Below, one piece after another: positions 24,607-32,757 of a DNA stretch of 64,000 bases (the first letter of the stretch is position 1; every line of letters begins with the position of its first letter). Source of the DNA: an uncultured Pelosinus sp. (GTDB taxonomy: Bacteria > Bacillota > Negativicutes > Sporomusales > Acetonemataceae); the NCBI GenBank assembly GCA_900542835.1, contig UQPB01000002.1:62001-126000 (forward strand), read 5' to 3'. The position numbers and the translations under genes were made by a program. The notes under the pieces are model-generated. The model did not search any database. It saw nothing but the letters and a program-made list of their open reading frames with translations, and was not told the DNA's origin.

Positions 24607-26384
24607 GCTCGATTATTCGCATTCTTGATGAAACGGTAGCGAATCAGATTGCTGCCGGTGAGGTTGTTGAACGGCCGGCATCAATTATTAAAGAACTGGT
24701 TGAAAACGCCCTGGATGCTGGTGCTCGGGCGGTCGGCATCGAGATTGCCGAAGGCGGCAGCAGCTATATCCGGGTCAGTGACGACGGTTCGGGCATGAGC
24801 GAGGCGGACGCGCGTCTGGCCGTTATCCGTCATGCCACCAGCAAAATTACAACAGCCGATGATTTAAGCCGTATCGCGACATTGGGCTTTCGCGGTGAGG
24901 CGCTGCCCAGCATCGCCGCTGTTGCCAGATTTGTGCTGGTGACGCGCCTGCCCGGGGATCAGCTTGCCACCCGTCTGGAGATTCATGGCGGCAATCTGCT
25001 TGAGGTAGCTGAGTGCGGTGCCGAGACAGGTACCTCCATTACCATCACCGATCTCTTTTACAATACGCCGGCCAGGCGCAAGTTCTTAAAAACGGCGTCG
25101 GCCGAGGCCGCGCAAATTCATCTGGCAGTTGTCCGGCTGGCGCTTTCGCGTCCCGATGTCGCCTTCCGCCTGACCAATAACAATAAGCTGGTATTATCAA
25201 CTCCCGGCAGCAGCGGGATTGCCGAGGTGATGGGCTGCGTCTATGGTCATCAGATTGTGCCCGAACTGCTGACTCTGCCTGATACGGGCGGAGAGGTGCG
25301 TGTTGCCGGCTGTGTCGGCAAACCCAGTATCTTAAAAAGCAGCCGCCAATGGCAGACGTTTATTGTCAACGGCAGGGTTATTGCCAACCGCATGCTGGGC
25401 AAGGCATTGGATAATGCCTTTCACTCCCTATTGCCGCACAGTGGATTTCCTCTGGCAGTGGTGATGATCGACCTGCCGCCGGCAGATGTGGACGTCAATA
25501 TTCATCCGCAGAAAAGCGAGGTTAAATTCCGGGATGAGCGAGCCGTTTACGGCGCGGTCTACCGGTCGGTATCAGAGGCGCTGGCCGAGGCGCGTCAGCC
25601 CCAGGCGATTGCCGCCTCTTACCAGTCTGAGCGGAGCTTACCTGTTTTCGACAGACCGCAGCCCGATATCCAGCCGGCCCTGTTTAACTCTCCCCGGATG
25701 CCTGGGGCGGCGGCCCCGGTAGCCGTCGTGAGGGACAGCATCGCGGCCGTTGATCTCACCAATGCGGCAAACGACTTTTTGCCTGATTCAGCCGGGTCTG
25801 CGTCTGAAAGCGGCGGCATGTATCTGCAGGTTCTGGGACAGGTCGAAAATTGTTTCATTGTCGCCCGCGGCGCTGACGGCCTGTATATCGTCGATCAGCA
25901 CGCCGCCCATGAGCGGATTTTGTATGATAAGATGCAGCAGTCCAGCGGCCGGGTTCATACACAGAAATTACTGCTTCCGGTTTTGCTGACTGTTGATCCG
26001 CTGGAGGAGCGGATTATTGCCGATTCGGAGCAATCCTTGCGGGAACTGGGCTTTGTTCTCGACGCTGCCGGTCCGCAGACCTACCGGTTGACGGAAGTAC
26101 CGGCCGACGTCAACAATGAGGAAGCGGAAGCCTTCTTAAAAGACGCGCTGCGACTGATCGGCGAAATGCGTGATTTAAGCCCGGCCGCTTTGCGCCATGC
26201 CTATCTGCAGACTGCAGCCTGCAAAGCGGCGGTAAAGGCCGGCGACTATTTAAACAATCGCCAACTGCAGGCGCTTCTTGACGAGCTCTGCCTTACCGAC
26301 CGCCCCTTCAGCTGCCCGCACGGCCGGCCGGCAATGGTTAGGTTCAGCGGTGATGAATTGGCAAAATTGTTTAAGCGAACATAA
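24603..26384 (+). CDS. mutL: DNA mismatch repair protein MutL
   Basis: A 593-residue mismatch repair nicking endonuclease. The GHKL ATPase domain shows ELVENALDAGA, DDGSGM, GFRGEAL and the DLFYNTPARRKFLK loop; a proline-rich linker runs from about residue 330 to 400. The C-terminal endonuclease motif reads DQHAAHERILYD, where the usual final Glu of DQHAx2Ex4E is Asp; the supporting CPHGRP motif is intact. Such MutL proteins cut the nascent strand in bacteria without MutH. Confidence 0.97.
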   Translation: MSSIIRILDETVANQIAAGEVVERPASIIKELVENALDAGARAVGIEIAEGGSSYIRVSDDGSGMSEADARLAVIRHATSKITTADDLSRIATLGFRGEALPSIAAVARFVLVTRLPGDQLATRLEIHGGNLLEVAECGAETGTSITITDLFYNTPARRKFLKTASAEAAQIHLAVVRLALSRPDVAFRLTNNNKLVLSTPGSSGIAEVMGCVYGHQIVPELLTLPDTGGEVRVAGCVGKPSILKSSRQWQTFIVNGRVIANRMLGKALDNAFHSLLPHSGFPLAVVMIDLPPADVDVNIHPQKSEVKFRDERAVYGAVYRSVSEALAEARQPQAIAASYQSERSLPVFDRPQPDIQPALFNSPRMPGAAAPVAVVRDSIAAVDLTNAANDFLPDSAGSASESGGMYLQVLGQVENCFIVARGADGLYIVDQHAAHERILYDKMQQSSGRVHTQKLLLPVLLTVDPLEERIIADSEQSLRELGFVLDAAGPQTYRLTEVPADVNNEEAEAFLKDALRLIGEMRDLSPAALRHAYLQTAACKAAVKAGDYLNNRQLQALLDELCLTDRPFSCPHGRPAMVRFSGDELAKLFKRT

Positions 26385-26398
26385 GGGGAATCGTAAAA

Positions 26399-27193
26399 TT
26401 GGTTGTTACCACTGTATATCAGCCGACGCCGGCCGAAGTCAGACAAGCAAAAGAAATTGCCGGATTCCTGGAAATTCCATACTATGAGCGTGGCCGGCGC
26501 TCATTGCCGGAGCTGCGACGGCGCTGCCAGGCAGACAGCGTTGTCGTCGCTGCTGCGGCCGGTCCCAGAATTCATACGGAACAGGGAGAACTGTTTTTTC
26601 ATATCGGCATGGCGGCGCTGCGAATAAAAAACCTGCGGGATGGAAAACCTGACCATATGACAGCTGCCATGCAGTTGGAGCAAGGGGTCACGGTACTTGA
26701 TTGCACCCTAGGGATGGGGTCTGACGCTATTGTTGCCAGTATGCTGACTGGCCGGGAGGGGGTGGTGACCGGGCTTGAAACAGTACCTGCAATTGCCTTT
26801 ATTACCGGCTGGGGGCTGGCCAACGCCAGCGCCGACATCCCTGAAATAACTGCTGCGATGCGGCGGATTCGGGTTGTGGCCGCCGATTACCGGCACTATC
26901 TGCCCTCCCTGCCGGATCAATGCGTGGATGTGGTTTACTTTGATCCGATGTTTTGCCGGCCGGTTCAGGGCAGTTCCGGCATCCGGGCACTGCGTGAATT
27001 CGCCGACAGCAGCCGCCTGCAGCCAGCTGATTTGCAAGAGGCCTGCAGGGTCGCCAAAAAGAGAGTTATTGTCAAACAGCTGCAGGGCAGCGGCGAATGC
27101 AGCCGGTTGGGCATTTCCACCCTGATCGGCGGCAGATACAGCCGCATTCAATACGGGGTTATGGAACGGGAGGCTTTCAGATGGAAAAAGTAA
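26399..27193 (+). CDS. Class I SAM-dependent methyltransferase, RsmJ-like
   Basis: A 264-residue protein with a Rossmann methyltransferase core: VTVLDCTLGMGSDAIVASML (SAM motif I), then the acidic VTGLETVPAI, then VDVVYFDPMFCRP, which resembles the DPM(F/Y)P catalytic loop of RsmJ-type 16S rRNA guanine methyltransferases. The N-terminal 85 residues form an extra domain opening VVTTVYQPTPAEVRQAKEIA. It starts with TTG 26399 after AAGGGGAA. It lies between mutL and miaA and overlaps miaA by 13 bases. A nucleic-acid substrate is likely; which one is unknown. Confidence 0.78.
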   Translation: MVVTTVYQPTPAEVRQAKEIAGFLEIPYYERGRRSLPELRRRCQADSVVVAAAAGPRIHTEQGELFFHIGMAALRIKNLRDGKPDHMTAAMQLEQGVTVLDCTLGMGSDAIVASMLTGREGVVTGLETVPAIAFITGWGLANASADIPEITAAMRRIRVVAADYRHYLPSLPDQCVDVVYFDPMFCRPVQGSSGIRALREFADSSRLQPADLQEACRVAKKRVIVKQLQGSGECSRLGISTLIGGRYSRIQYGVMEREAFRWKK

Positions 27194-28110
27194 TTGCCAT
27201 TGTTGGCCCCACCGCTGTCGGCAAAACCAAGGTCAGCCTCGATCTGGCCCGCTATCTTGATACTGAGATTATTTCCGGCGACTCAATGCTGGTTTACCGC
27301 GGTCTTGATATCGGCACCGCCAAGCCCTCGCTGGCTGAACGCGGCGGCATTGTCCATGAACTGATCGATATCCGTGATCCGGGCGAAGAATTTAGTGTTG
27401 CCGATTTTAAACAACTGGCGGCCGCCGCCATCAGCCGGATTAACGCTGCCGGCAAAATTGCGGTGATTGCCGGCGGCACCGGCTTGTACCTGAGGGCCTT
27501 GCTGGAAGATTATGATTTGACCTCGCCGCCGGCCGATGAGGCGCTGCGCAGCCGCCTGCAGCAGCTGGCTGCCGAACAGGGAAACCATAAGCTGCACGAA
27601 CTGCTGGCTGCATATGATCCCCGCAGGGCGGCAGCGCTGCACCCTAATGACGTCAGACGCATCATTCGCGCTCTGGAAATCGTTTTGCTCACCAATACGC
27701 CCACGGAGGAGCGGCGCGCGCCCGGATTGGTATACGACAGTCTGGTCATTGGCCTGACTATGCCGCGGGACCAATTATATGAGCGGATTAATCGCCGGGT
27801 CGACAGCATGCTGGCGCAGGGACTGACAGAGGAGGTCGCGCGTCTGCTGGCGGCGGGTGTACCGCAGGATTGCCAGGCCATGCAGGCTATCGGCTATAAG
27901 CAGATGCTCGGCTTGGCGGCAGGCGACTGCGGTCTCGACGAGGCGGTGCAGGCCGTTAAGCAGGCGACGCGAAATTTTGCCAAGCGGCAGATGACCTGGT
28001 ACCGTAAAATGCCGTATGTGCAATGGCTGGACACGACTGATTATCAAGACCACAATCAACTTATGGAACAAATTTACAATTTGGTTGCGGAAAAATTCTG
28101 CATAGAGTAG
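27181..28110 (+). CDS. miaA: tRNA dimethylallyltransferase MiaA
   Basis: A 309-residue enzyme that transfers dimethylallyl to A37 of UNN-reading tRNAs, the step before MiaB. It shows the P-loop GPTAVGKTKVS (residues 8-18), DSMLVYRGLDIGTAKPS, GGTGLYLRALLEDYD and the C-terminal FAKRQMTWYRK. ATG 27181 follows GGGAGGC within the end of the methyltransferase gene. hfq is immediately downstream. Confidence 0.96.
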   Translation: MEKVIAIVGPTAVGKTKVSLDLARYLDTEIISGDSMLVYRGLDIGTAKPSLAERGGIVHELIDIRDPGEEFSVADFKQLAAAAISRINAAGKIAVIAGGTGLYLRALLEDYDLTSPPADEALRSRLQQLAAEQGNHKLHELLAAYDPRRAAALHPNDVRRIIRALEIVLLTNTPTEERRAPGLVYDSLVIGLTMPRDQLYERINRRVDSMLAQGLTEEVARLLAAGVPQDCQAMQAIGYKQMLGLAAGDCGLDEAVQAVKQATRNFAKRQMTWYRKMPYVQWLDTTDYQDHNQLMEQIYNLVAEKFCIE

Positions 28111-28113
28111 AAT
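28085..28113 (+). promoter_or_regulatory. Possible hfq promoter inside the end of miaA
   Basis: TTGCGG (28085-28090), 17 bases, TAGAAT (28108-28113). The -10 is good and the -35 matches only TTG. Confidence 0.4.
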
Positions 28114-28145
28114 AAATACAAATAGGAATACGGAGGGTTTCGCGG

Positions 28146-28406
28146 ATGACGACAAAGGTGATCAACCTGCAGGATAGTTTCCTGAACCAGGTGCGGAAAG
28201 AGAATGTACCTGTTATCATCTATCTGGTAAACGGATTCCAGCTGCGGGGATCGGTGCGGGGATTTGATAACTTTACGGTTATAATCGAAAATGATGGCAA
28301 GCAGCAGCTTGTTTACAAGCATGCGATTTCCACCGTAACGCCGTTTAGGGCATTGACGCCCGGATTTCATGAAAAGCGGGAAGAAGCAAAAGCGGATAAG
28401 AGCTGA
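28146..28406 (+). CDS. hfq: RNA-binding protein Hfq
   Basis: An 86-residue Sm-like hexameric RNA chaperone. Sm1 is LQDSFLNQVRKENVPVIIYL with NGFQLRGSVRGFDNFTVII, and Sm2 is KQQLVYKHAISTV. The start follows CGGAGGG. A strong terminator follows. It is the last gene of the miaB-mutS-mutL-methyltransferase-miaA-hfq run. The structured element found twice in this window would be a natural RNA to test for Hfq binding. Confidence 0.97.
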   Translation: MTTKVINLQDSFLNQVRKENVPVIIYLVNGFQLRGSVRGFDNFTVIIENDGKQQLVYKHAISTVTPFRALTPGFHEKREEAKADKS

Positions 28407-28467
28407 ACAGGACAGCATCTCACCTAAGAATAAATAGGAAACATCGTATAGCATTCAGATAAGATGC

Positions 28468-28503
28468 AAATAGCTCCGGGAGATTCCCCGGGGCTATTTT
28501 TGT
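28468..28503 (+). terminator. Rho-independent terminator of hfq
   Basis: AAATAGCTCCGGG (28468-28480) with CCCCGGGGCTATTT (28486-28499, one G-U), then TTTTG. Confidence 0.85.
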
Positions 28504-28530
28504 CACGTTTTTTAAAAGCCGGCGTATACT
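28502..28530 (+). promoter_or_regulatory. Possible sigma-E-type promoter of spoVK
   Basis: GTCACGTT (28502-28509) and CGTATACT (28523-28530) each match the sigma-E consensus (GTCATATT, CATACANT) at six of eight positions with a 13-base spacer. spoVK is sigma-E dependent in Bacillus. Alternatively TATACT is an ordinary -10. Confidence 0.35.
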
Positions 28531-28552
28531 GTTATCATCGAAACCAAGGGAT

Positions 28553-29518
28553 GTGACTAATGTGGTCTTTCCTAATCCGCAAGCCGTGCTGGCGGCGATC
28601 AGGGACGGCGAGCTCTCTGCCGCCGCTGCCTGCAAATATTTGCGGGATATGGAAACAGCGCAGGTTACGGTCGCGCGCCCGGAAGCTGCGCTGCAGCAAC
28701 GGCAGCGTATCGAAGAAATCTTAGCCGAGCTTGACCAGCTGATTGGGCTGGCAGACGTGAAAAAGCTGGTCAGGGAAATTTACGCATTCGCCGAAATCCA
28801 GAAGCAGCGCCAAAAGGTGAAGCTGGCTACCGAGCCTTTGGTTTTACATATGATTTTCAGAGGCAACCCCGGCACCGGCAAAACAACTGTCGCCCGCATT
28901 ATCGGCAAGATTATGCAGGAAATCGGCATTTTGCAGCGGGGACACATCATTGAAGTCGAACGGGCTGATCTGGTAGGCGAATACATCGGCCATACGGCGC
29001 AGAAGACGCGCGAACAACTGCGCAAAGCCCACGGCGGCATTTTATTTATCGACGAGGCCTATTCGCTGGCGCGGGGCGGCGAGAAAGACTTCGGCAAGGA
29101 GGCGATCGATTGCCTGGTCAAAGGAATCGAAGACCGCCGCGGGGAAGTAGTCTTAATTTTAGCCGGCTATCGCCAGGAGATGGACCGCTTTCTCGAGACC
29201 AATCCCGGGCTGCGCTCCCGCTTTCCCATTCACATTGATTTTGCCGATTATAGCCAGCAAGAACTGCTGGCAATTGCCGACCTGATGTGTCAGCGGCGGC
29301 AATACCGGCTGTCGGCGCAGGCGCGTCTGCAAATCGCCAGGTTATCGTTTGCCGGTCATCCCGGCTATGCCGGCAACGCCCGGACGGTGCGCAACGTAAT
29401 TGAACAGGCGATCCGCCGTCAGGCGGTCAGACTGCTGGAAAGGCCGCTGTTGACGCGGGAAGACCTGATGCTGATTGAACCGGAGGATATCGCGGAGGTG
29501 CCCTCATGCGGGAAGTAG
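28553..29518 (+). CDS. spoVK: Stage V sporulation protein K, CbxX/CfqX-type AAA ATPase
   Basis: A 321-residue AAA+ ATPase of the SpoVK/CbxX family, needed for spore maturation in Bacillus. It has an N-terminal helical region of about 60 residues, then Walker A GNPGTGKTTVARIIGKI (near residues 104-111), ERADLVGEYIGHTAQKTRE, Walker B GGILFIDEAYSLARGG, and sensor and arginine-finger residues in NPGLRSRFP. The start is GTG 28553, or possibly GTG 28562, which is better spaced from AAGGG. It overlaps the next gene by 13 bases. Confidence 0.85.
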   Translation: MTNVVFPNPQAVLAAIRDGELSAAAACKYLRDMETAQVTVARPEAALQQRQRIEEILAELDQLIGLADVKKLVREIYAFAEIQKQRQKVKLATEPLVLHMIFRGNPGTGKTTVARIIGKIMQEIGILQRGHIIEVERADLVGEYIGHTAQKTREQLRKAHGGILFIDEAYSLARGGEKDFGKEAIDCLVKGIEDRRGEVVLILAGYRQEMDRFLETNPGLRSRFPIHIDFADYSQQELLAIADLMCQRRQYRLSAQARLQIARLSFAGHPGYAGNARTVRNVIEQAIRRQAVRLLERPLLTREDLMLIEPEDIAEVPSCGK

Positions 29519-30111
29519 TCGTTGTCGGCCGTCCCAATTCCGGTAAAACCCTGTTTGCCTTGAATTTTGCCGGTTTTTTGGGAAGCCGGCAAGTGGACGT
29601 CATTTTTCGCGATGATGCAGACACGCTGACATGCCGGAACTATGGCATCGACGAGGCTAAACGGCAGCTATGCAGCAGTTCGGCCCACCAAACGCTGACG
29701 CTGCAGTCGATCGCCCTGCGGATGACGGTCGGCAAGACGCCGCTGGAATTTATGATTAACGATACCTGCGGCGTATCGGAGCAGATCCATCCAGAAGCCG
29801 CCGTCCGCAGAGGCATGGCGCAAACTTTAAAATGCCTGCGTCATGCCGACTATATCTTTCATATGGTTGATATGCTATACTGGTCTAATCAGCCGATAGC
29901 ACAAAATGGCAATATTGATCAGGAGATATACCGTTACGGTTTGGCCCGTAATGCATATACTATTCTCGCGAATAAAGTTGATAAGCCGCTCGCCCGCGAA
30001 CAGCTGGCGAAAATCAGTTCGGCATTTCCAAAAGCGAGGGTAATACCGATTTCGGCTCTTTTAGGGACAGGATTTAAAGAGGTGAAAGCCTGTGTTGCCC
30101 GTAATATTTGA
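29506..30111 (+). CDS. Small TRAFAC-type GTPase
   Basis: A 201-residue single-domain GTPase. G1 is VVGRPNSGKTLFALN (residues 7-15), a DTCG-like G3 occurs in MINDTCGVSEQ, G4 is NKVD, and G5 is ISALLGTG. It lacks any extra domain, membrane helix or KH segment, so it is not Era or Der. It overlaps spoVK upstream and the UbiA-like gene downstream. Gene position suggests a spore or envelope role; that is a guess. Confidence 0.75.
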   Translation: MREVVVVGRPNSGKTLFALNFAGFLGSRQVDVIFRDDADTLTCRNYGIDEAKRQLCSSSAHQTLTLQSIALRMTVGKTPLEFMINDTCGVSEQIHPEAAVRRGMAQTLKCLRHADYIFHMVDMLYWSNQPIAQNGNIDQEIYRYGLARNAYTILANKVDKPLAREQLAKISSAFPKARVIPISALLGTGFKEVKACVARNI

Positions 30112-30679
30112 TTCACTCCGGATTGCCGGGGCAGCGGTCCTTTGTTCGGCGGCAGTCAAGCTACTTGACGATTATTTAGACAGGGAGCTTGACGCTGTCA
30201 GCGGCCAACCCAACTGGATCAATCGATTGGGAGAGGGCAGTGTCGCCTATAGCCTGCCTTTGCTGGCAGGCGGTGTCGCTATGGAGACGGCGGTTGCCCT
30301 TTCACTGTTCTTAGCTGCCTGGGCGGTAGGCATGTATCGCGATCTGGCCGTCTGCTATCCCAGCCGCTTGCGGGGCTGGCAGGAAGCCTTGCTTGCCATC
30401 GCGGCCGGCGTCGCTTTCGCCGGCTGGCGGCTGATGTTATGCGCCCTGTTGCTTGCCGCCTCTATTCAAGCCGCTGACGATATTGTTGACCGCTATGGCG
30501 ATCAGGCGGCTGGCCGGCGCAATCTGGCCCATCGTTTTGGCACTATCCCCTGCTTGGGCGCGGCGCTGGCGTTGGGTTTTTCTGCCTGGCTGGCCGCACC
30601 GGCGCCTTTCTGGCCAATGCTTGGCGGTATTGCCGCCGTCTATGCCGCCAGCGGCATGAGGAGGCCTGCGCGTGTTTGA
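30092..30679 (+). CDS. Minimal UbiA-like membrane protein with two DDxxDxxxD motifs
   Basis: A 195-residue hydrophobic protein, probably with five or six membrane helices. It carries DDYLDRELD (26-34) and DDIVDRYGD (129-137), both of the form DDxxDxxxD. Polyprenyl transferases of the UbiA family have two such Asp-rich motifs that bind Mg-diphosphate, but they are usually about 280-300 residues with nine helices. The GTG start follows AGAGGTG and overlaps the GTPase gene by 20 bases; the 3' end overlaps the next gene by 8. A prenyltransferase or diphosphate-binding role is inferred, not shown. Confidence 0.65.
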   Translation: MLPVIFDSLRIAGAAVLCSAAVKLLDDYLDRELDAVSGQPNWINRLGEGSVAYSLPLLAGGVAMETAVALSLFLAAWAVGMYRDLAVCYPSRLRGWQEALLAIAAGVAFAGWRLMLCALLLAASIQAADDIVDRYGDQAAGRRNLAHRFGTIPCLGAALALGFSAWLAAPAPFWPMLGGIAAVYAASGMRRPARV

Positions 30680-30929
30680 AGTACTACTGCTTTTGATTGC
30701 ATTTATCGCCGGCTATTTCTGGGGACAATACCGAGGTCGGAAACACGGTTTTGAAACGGCTCAAGCGCTGTTGCCGCTGCTTTGGCGGCAGCAGTCCTAT
30801 GAACAGGGAAAATGTATTCTCTGTCAGGGAGAAGCGGACGGTATGCTGAACGAACCAATAGTATACGGAGGTGGTTTCGATGAAAATCCACGGGGACTTG
30901 ACGGGACTGCGGACAAACCTATGCCATGA
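30672..30929 (+). CDS. Small membrane-anchored protein with a CxxC pair
   Basis: An 85-residue protein: one N-terminal membrane helix (LLLLIAFIAGYFWGQ), a basic stretch YRGRKHG, then CILCQGEADG with a CxxC. It starts with GTG 30672 overlapping the UbiA-like gene and ends 50 bases inside hflX. I do not recognise the family. The tight overlaps at both ends argue for a real gene. Confidence 0.55.
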   Translation: MFEVLLLLIAFIAGYFWGQYRGRKHGFETAQALLPLLWRQQSYEQGKCILCQGEADGMLNEPIVYGGGFDENPRGLDGTADKPMP

Positions 30930-32757
30930 ACTGCAGCAGCTTTACGATTATCAGGTTGCTCCGTCTGAGATTGTTTCCCAGGATCTGGCTGAACGGATGG
31001 CACAGTTAACGGCGCAGTTAAACCGGGAAATCGCCGTTTATCTCAACCGGCGGGGGCAGGTAACCGGGGTGGCGCTGGGTGACTCCGGGACAGCGCCGCT
31101 GCCGCCGGTCGAGGGGCGGCGGTCCTTGTCGCGTCTTAGCGGCATTCGCTGCATCCATACCCATCCTAACGCTGACAGCCGGCTTAGCGCGGTTGATATC
31201 GGCTCGCTGCGGGAAATGCGATTTGATCTGATGGCGGCCATTGGTGTTATTGACGGCAGGGTGCGCGACATCAGCTTTGCCGTGCCGGCCGGGTGGGATG
31301 GCGCCAGCTTGAAGGTGGCGGAGTACGCCAATCTGACGCTGCCGCAGTGTCTTGCCGTTCTGCTGCCGCAGCTGATCAAACAGGCGGAAGACCAGCTTGC
31401 GGAGCGTGTCGGGGCGATAGAAATTGAACAGACGGAGACTGCCTATCTGGTCGGGCTTGAGGGCGGCAGCCGCTGGGAAGCGGAAGATTCGCTGCGGGAA
31501 CTGGCGCAATTGGCCCTGACAGCCGGCGCCAGGGTCGCCGGTTGGAGCAGCCAGAAGCGGGACAAGCCTGACAGCGCCTTTTTCGTCGGCCGCGGCAAGG
31601 TGGATGAGCTGACGCTAATCCGCCAGGAGCAATCGATTGATCTGTTTATTTTTGATGAGGAACTGACGCCGGCGCAGCAACGCAACCTCGAAGCCGCGCT
31701 GGCAGTTAAAATTATTGACCGTACCGGTCTGATTTTGGATATTTTTGCCCAGAGAGCCCGTTCTCACGAGGGCAAATTGCAGGTAGAGCTGGCGCAGCTC
31801 CGCTATCTGCTGCCACGGCTGGGCGGGCAGGGACTGGTATTGTCGCGTCTGGGCGGCGGCATTGGCACGCGGGGGCCCGGCGAAACCAAGCTGGAGGCCG
31901 ATAAACGGCGGCTGCGGGCCCGCATCAGCGATATTAAACAGGAAATTGTCCAGATGCAGAAGCAGCGCGAATTGCAGCGGCGCAGCCGCACCAAGGCCGC
32001 CTATCCCAGCATTGCTCTCGTCGGCTACACCAATGCCGGCAAGTCAACGCTGATGAACCGGCTTACGGCTGCCGGTGTGCTGGCGGAGGACAAGTTATTC
32101 GCCACACTTGATCCGACTACCCGCTGCATTCGTCTCCCTAAAGGCCAGGACATATTTCTTTCCGATACCGTCGGTTTTATCCAGAAGCTGCCGCATCAGC
32201 TGATCGCGGCGTTTAAGGCGACACTGGAAGAGGTGCTGCAGGCTGATTTACTGCTGCATGTGCTTGACAGCAGCCATCCCCGGCTGCAGGAGCAGAACGA
32301 TGCTGTCTACCAGGTTTTGCGGGAATTAAAGGTGGATAGCAAAGAAACGGTGACTGTATACAATAAAATTGATCAAATTGATAATCCGGCTATGGCCGAG
32401 CGCCTGCTGCGTCAGGATAATACCGTGGCGATATCGGCCCTGACCGGAGCGGGCATCGACAGCCTGCTGACGATGATCGAGCAGGTGCTCGCCAAGCGCA
32501 AAACCGATATGTCCCTGCTGGTTCCTTATGAGCGCAGCGGTCTGCTGTCGCAGCTCTACGAATGTGCGACAGTGCATGCTGTCGATTATCAGGAGCAGGG
32601 AATTAAAGTCCGGGCCTCGGTTCCGGCGGCGAGCGCCGGCCGCTTCGCGGAATTTGAAATTAGCACTGAGGAGAACGAAGATGGATTTACTGACACATTT
32701 GGAGCAGACCCGCAATCAGGCAATGCGGTCGATCCGGCCGCGCCTGGAGAGCATTGA
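30880..32757 (+). CDS. hflX: GTPase HflX with a JAMM-like N-terminal extension
   Basis: A 625-residue protein, about 200 longer than usual HflX, a ribosome-splitting and heat-stress GTPase. The normal part begins near residue 175: AGWSSQKRDKPDSAFFVGRGKVDEL, GGIGTRGPGETKLE, then the G domain with GYTNAGKSTLMNRL, DTVGFIQKLP and NKID. The extra N-terminal domain holds CIHTHP...S..D: His93, His95, Ser103 and Asp106 match HxHx7Sx2D of JAMM/MPN metalloproteases, with a possible Glu50. ATG 30880 follows GGAGGTGG. The 3' end overlaps ynbB by 77 bases. Confidence 0.93.
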   Translation: MKIHGDLTGLRTNLCHELQQLYDYQVAPSEIVSQDLAERMAQLTAQLNREIAVYLNRRGQVTGVALGDSGTAPLPPVEGRRSLSRLSGIRCIHTHPNADSRLSAVDIGSLREMRFDLMAAIGVIDGRVRDISFAVPAGWDGASLKVAEYANLTLPQCLAVLLPQLIKQAEDQLAERVGAIEIEQTETAYLVGLEGGSRWEAEDSLRELAQLALTAGARVAGWSSQKRDKPDSAFFVGRGKVDELTLIRQEQSIDLFIFDEELTPAQQRNLEAALAVKIIDRTGLILDIFAQRARSHEGKLQVELAQLRYLLPRLGGQGLVLSRLGGGIGTRGPGETKLEADKRRLRARISDIKQEIVQMQKQRELQRRSRTKAAYPSIALVGYTNAGKSTLMNRLTAAGVLAEDKLFATLDPTTRCIRLPKGQDIFLSDTVGFIQKLPHQLIAAFKATLEEVLQADLLLHVLDSSHPRLQEQNDAVYQVLRELKVDSKETVTVYNKIDQIDNPAMAERLLRQDNTVAISALTGAGIDSLLTMIEQVLAKRKTDMSLLVPYERSGLLSQLYECATVHAVDYQEQGIKVRASVPAASAGRFAEFEISTEENEDGFTDTFGADPQSGNAVDPAAPGEH

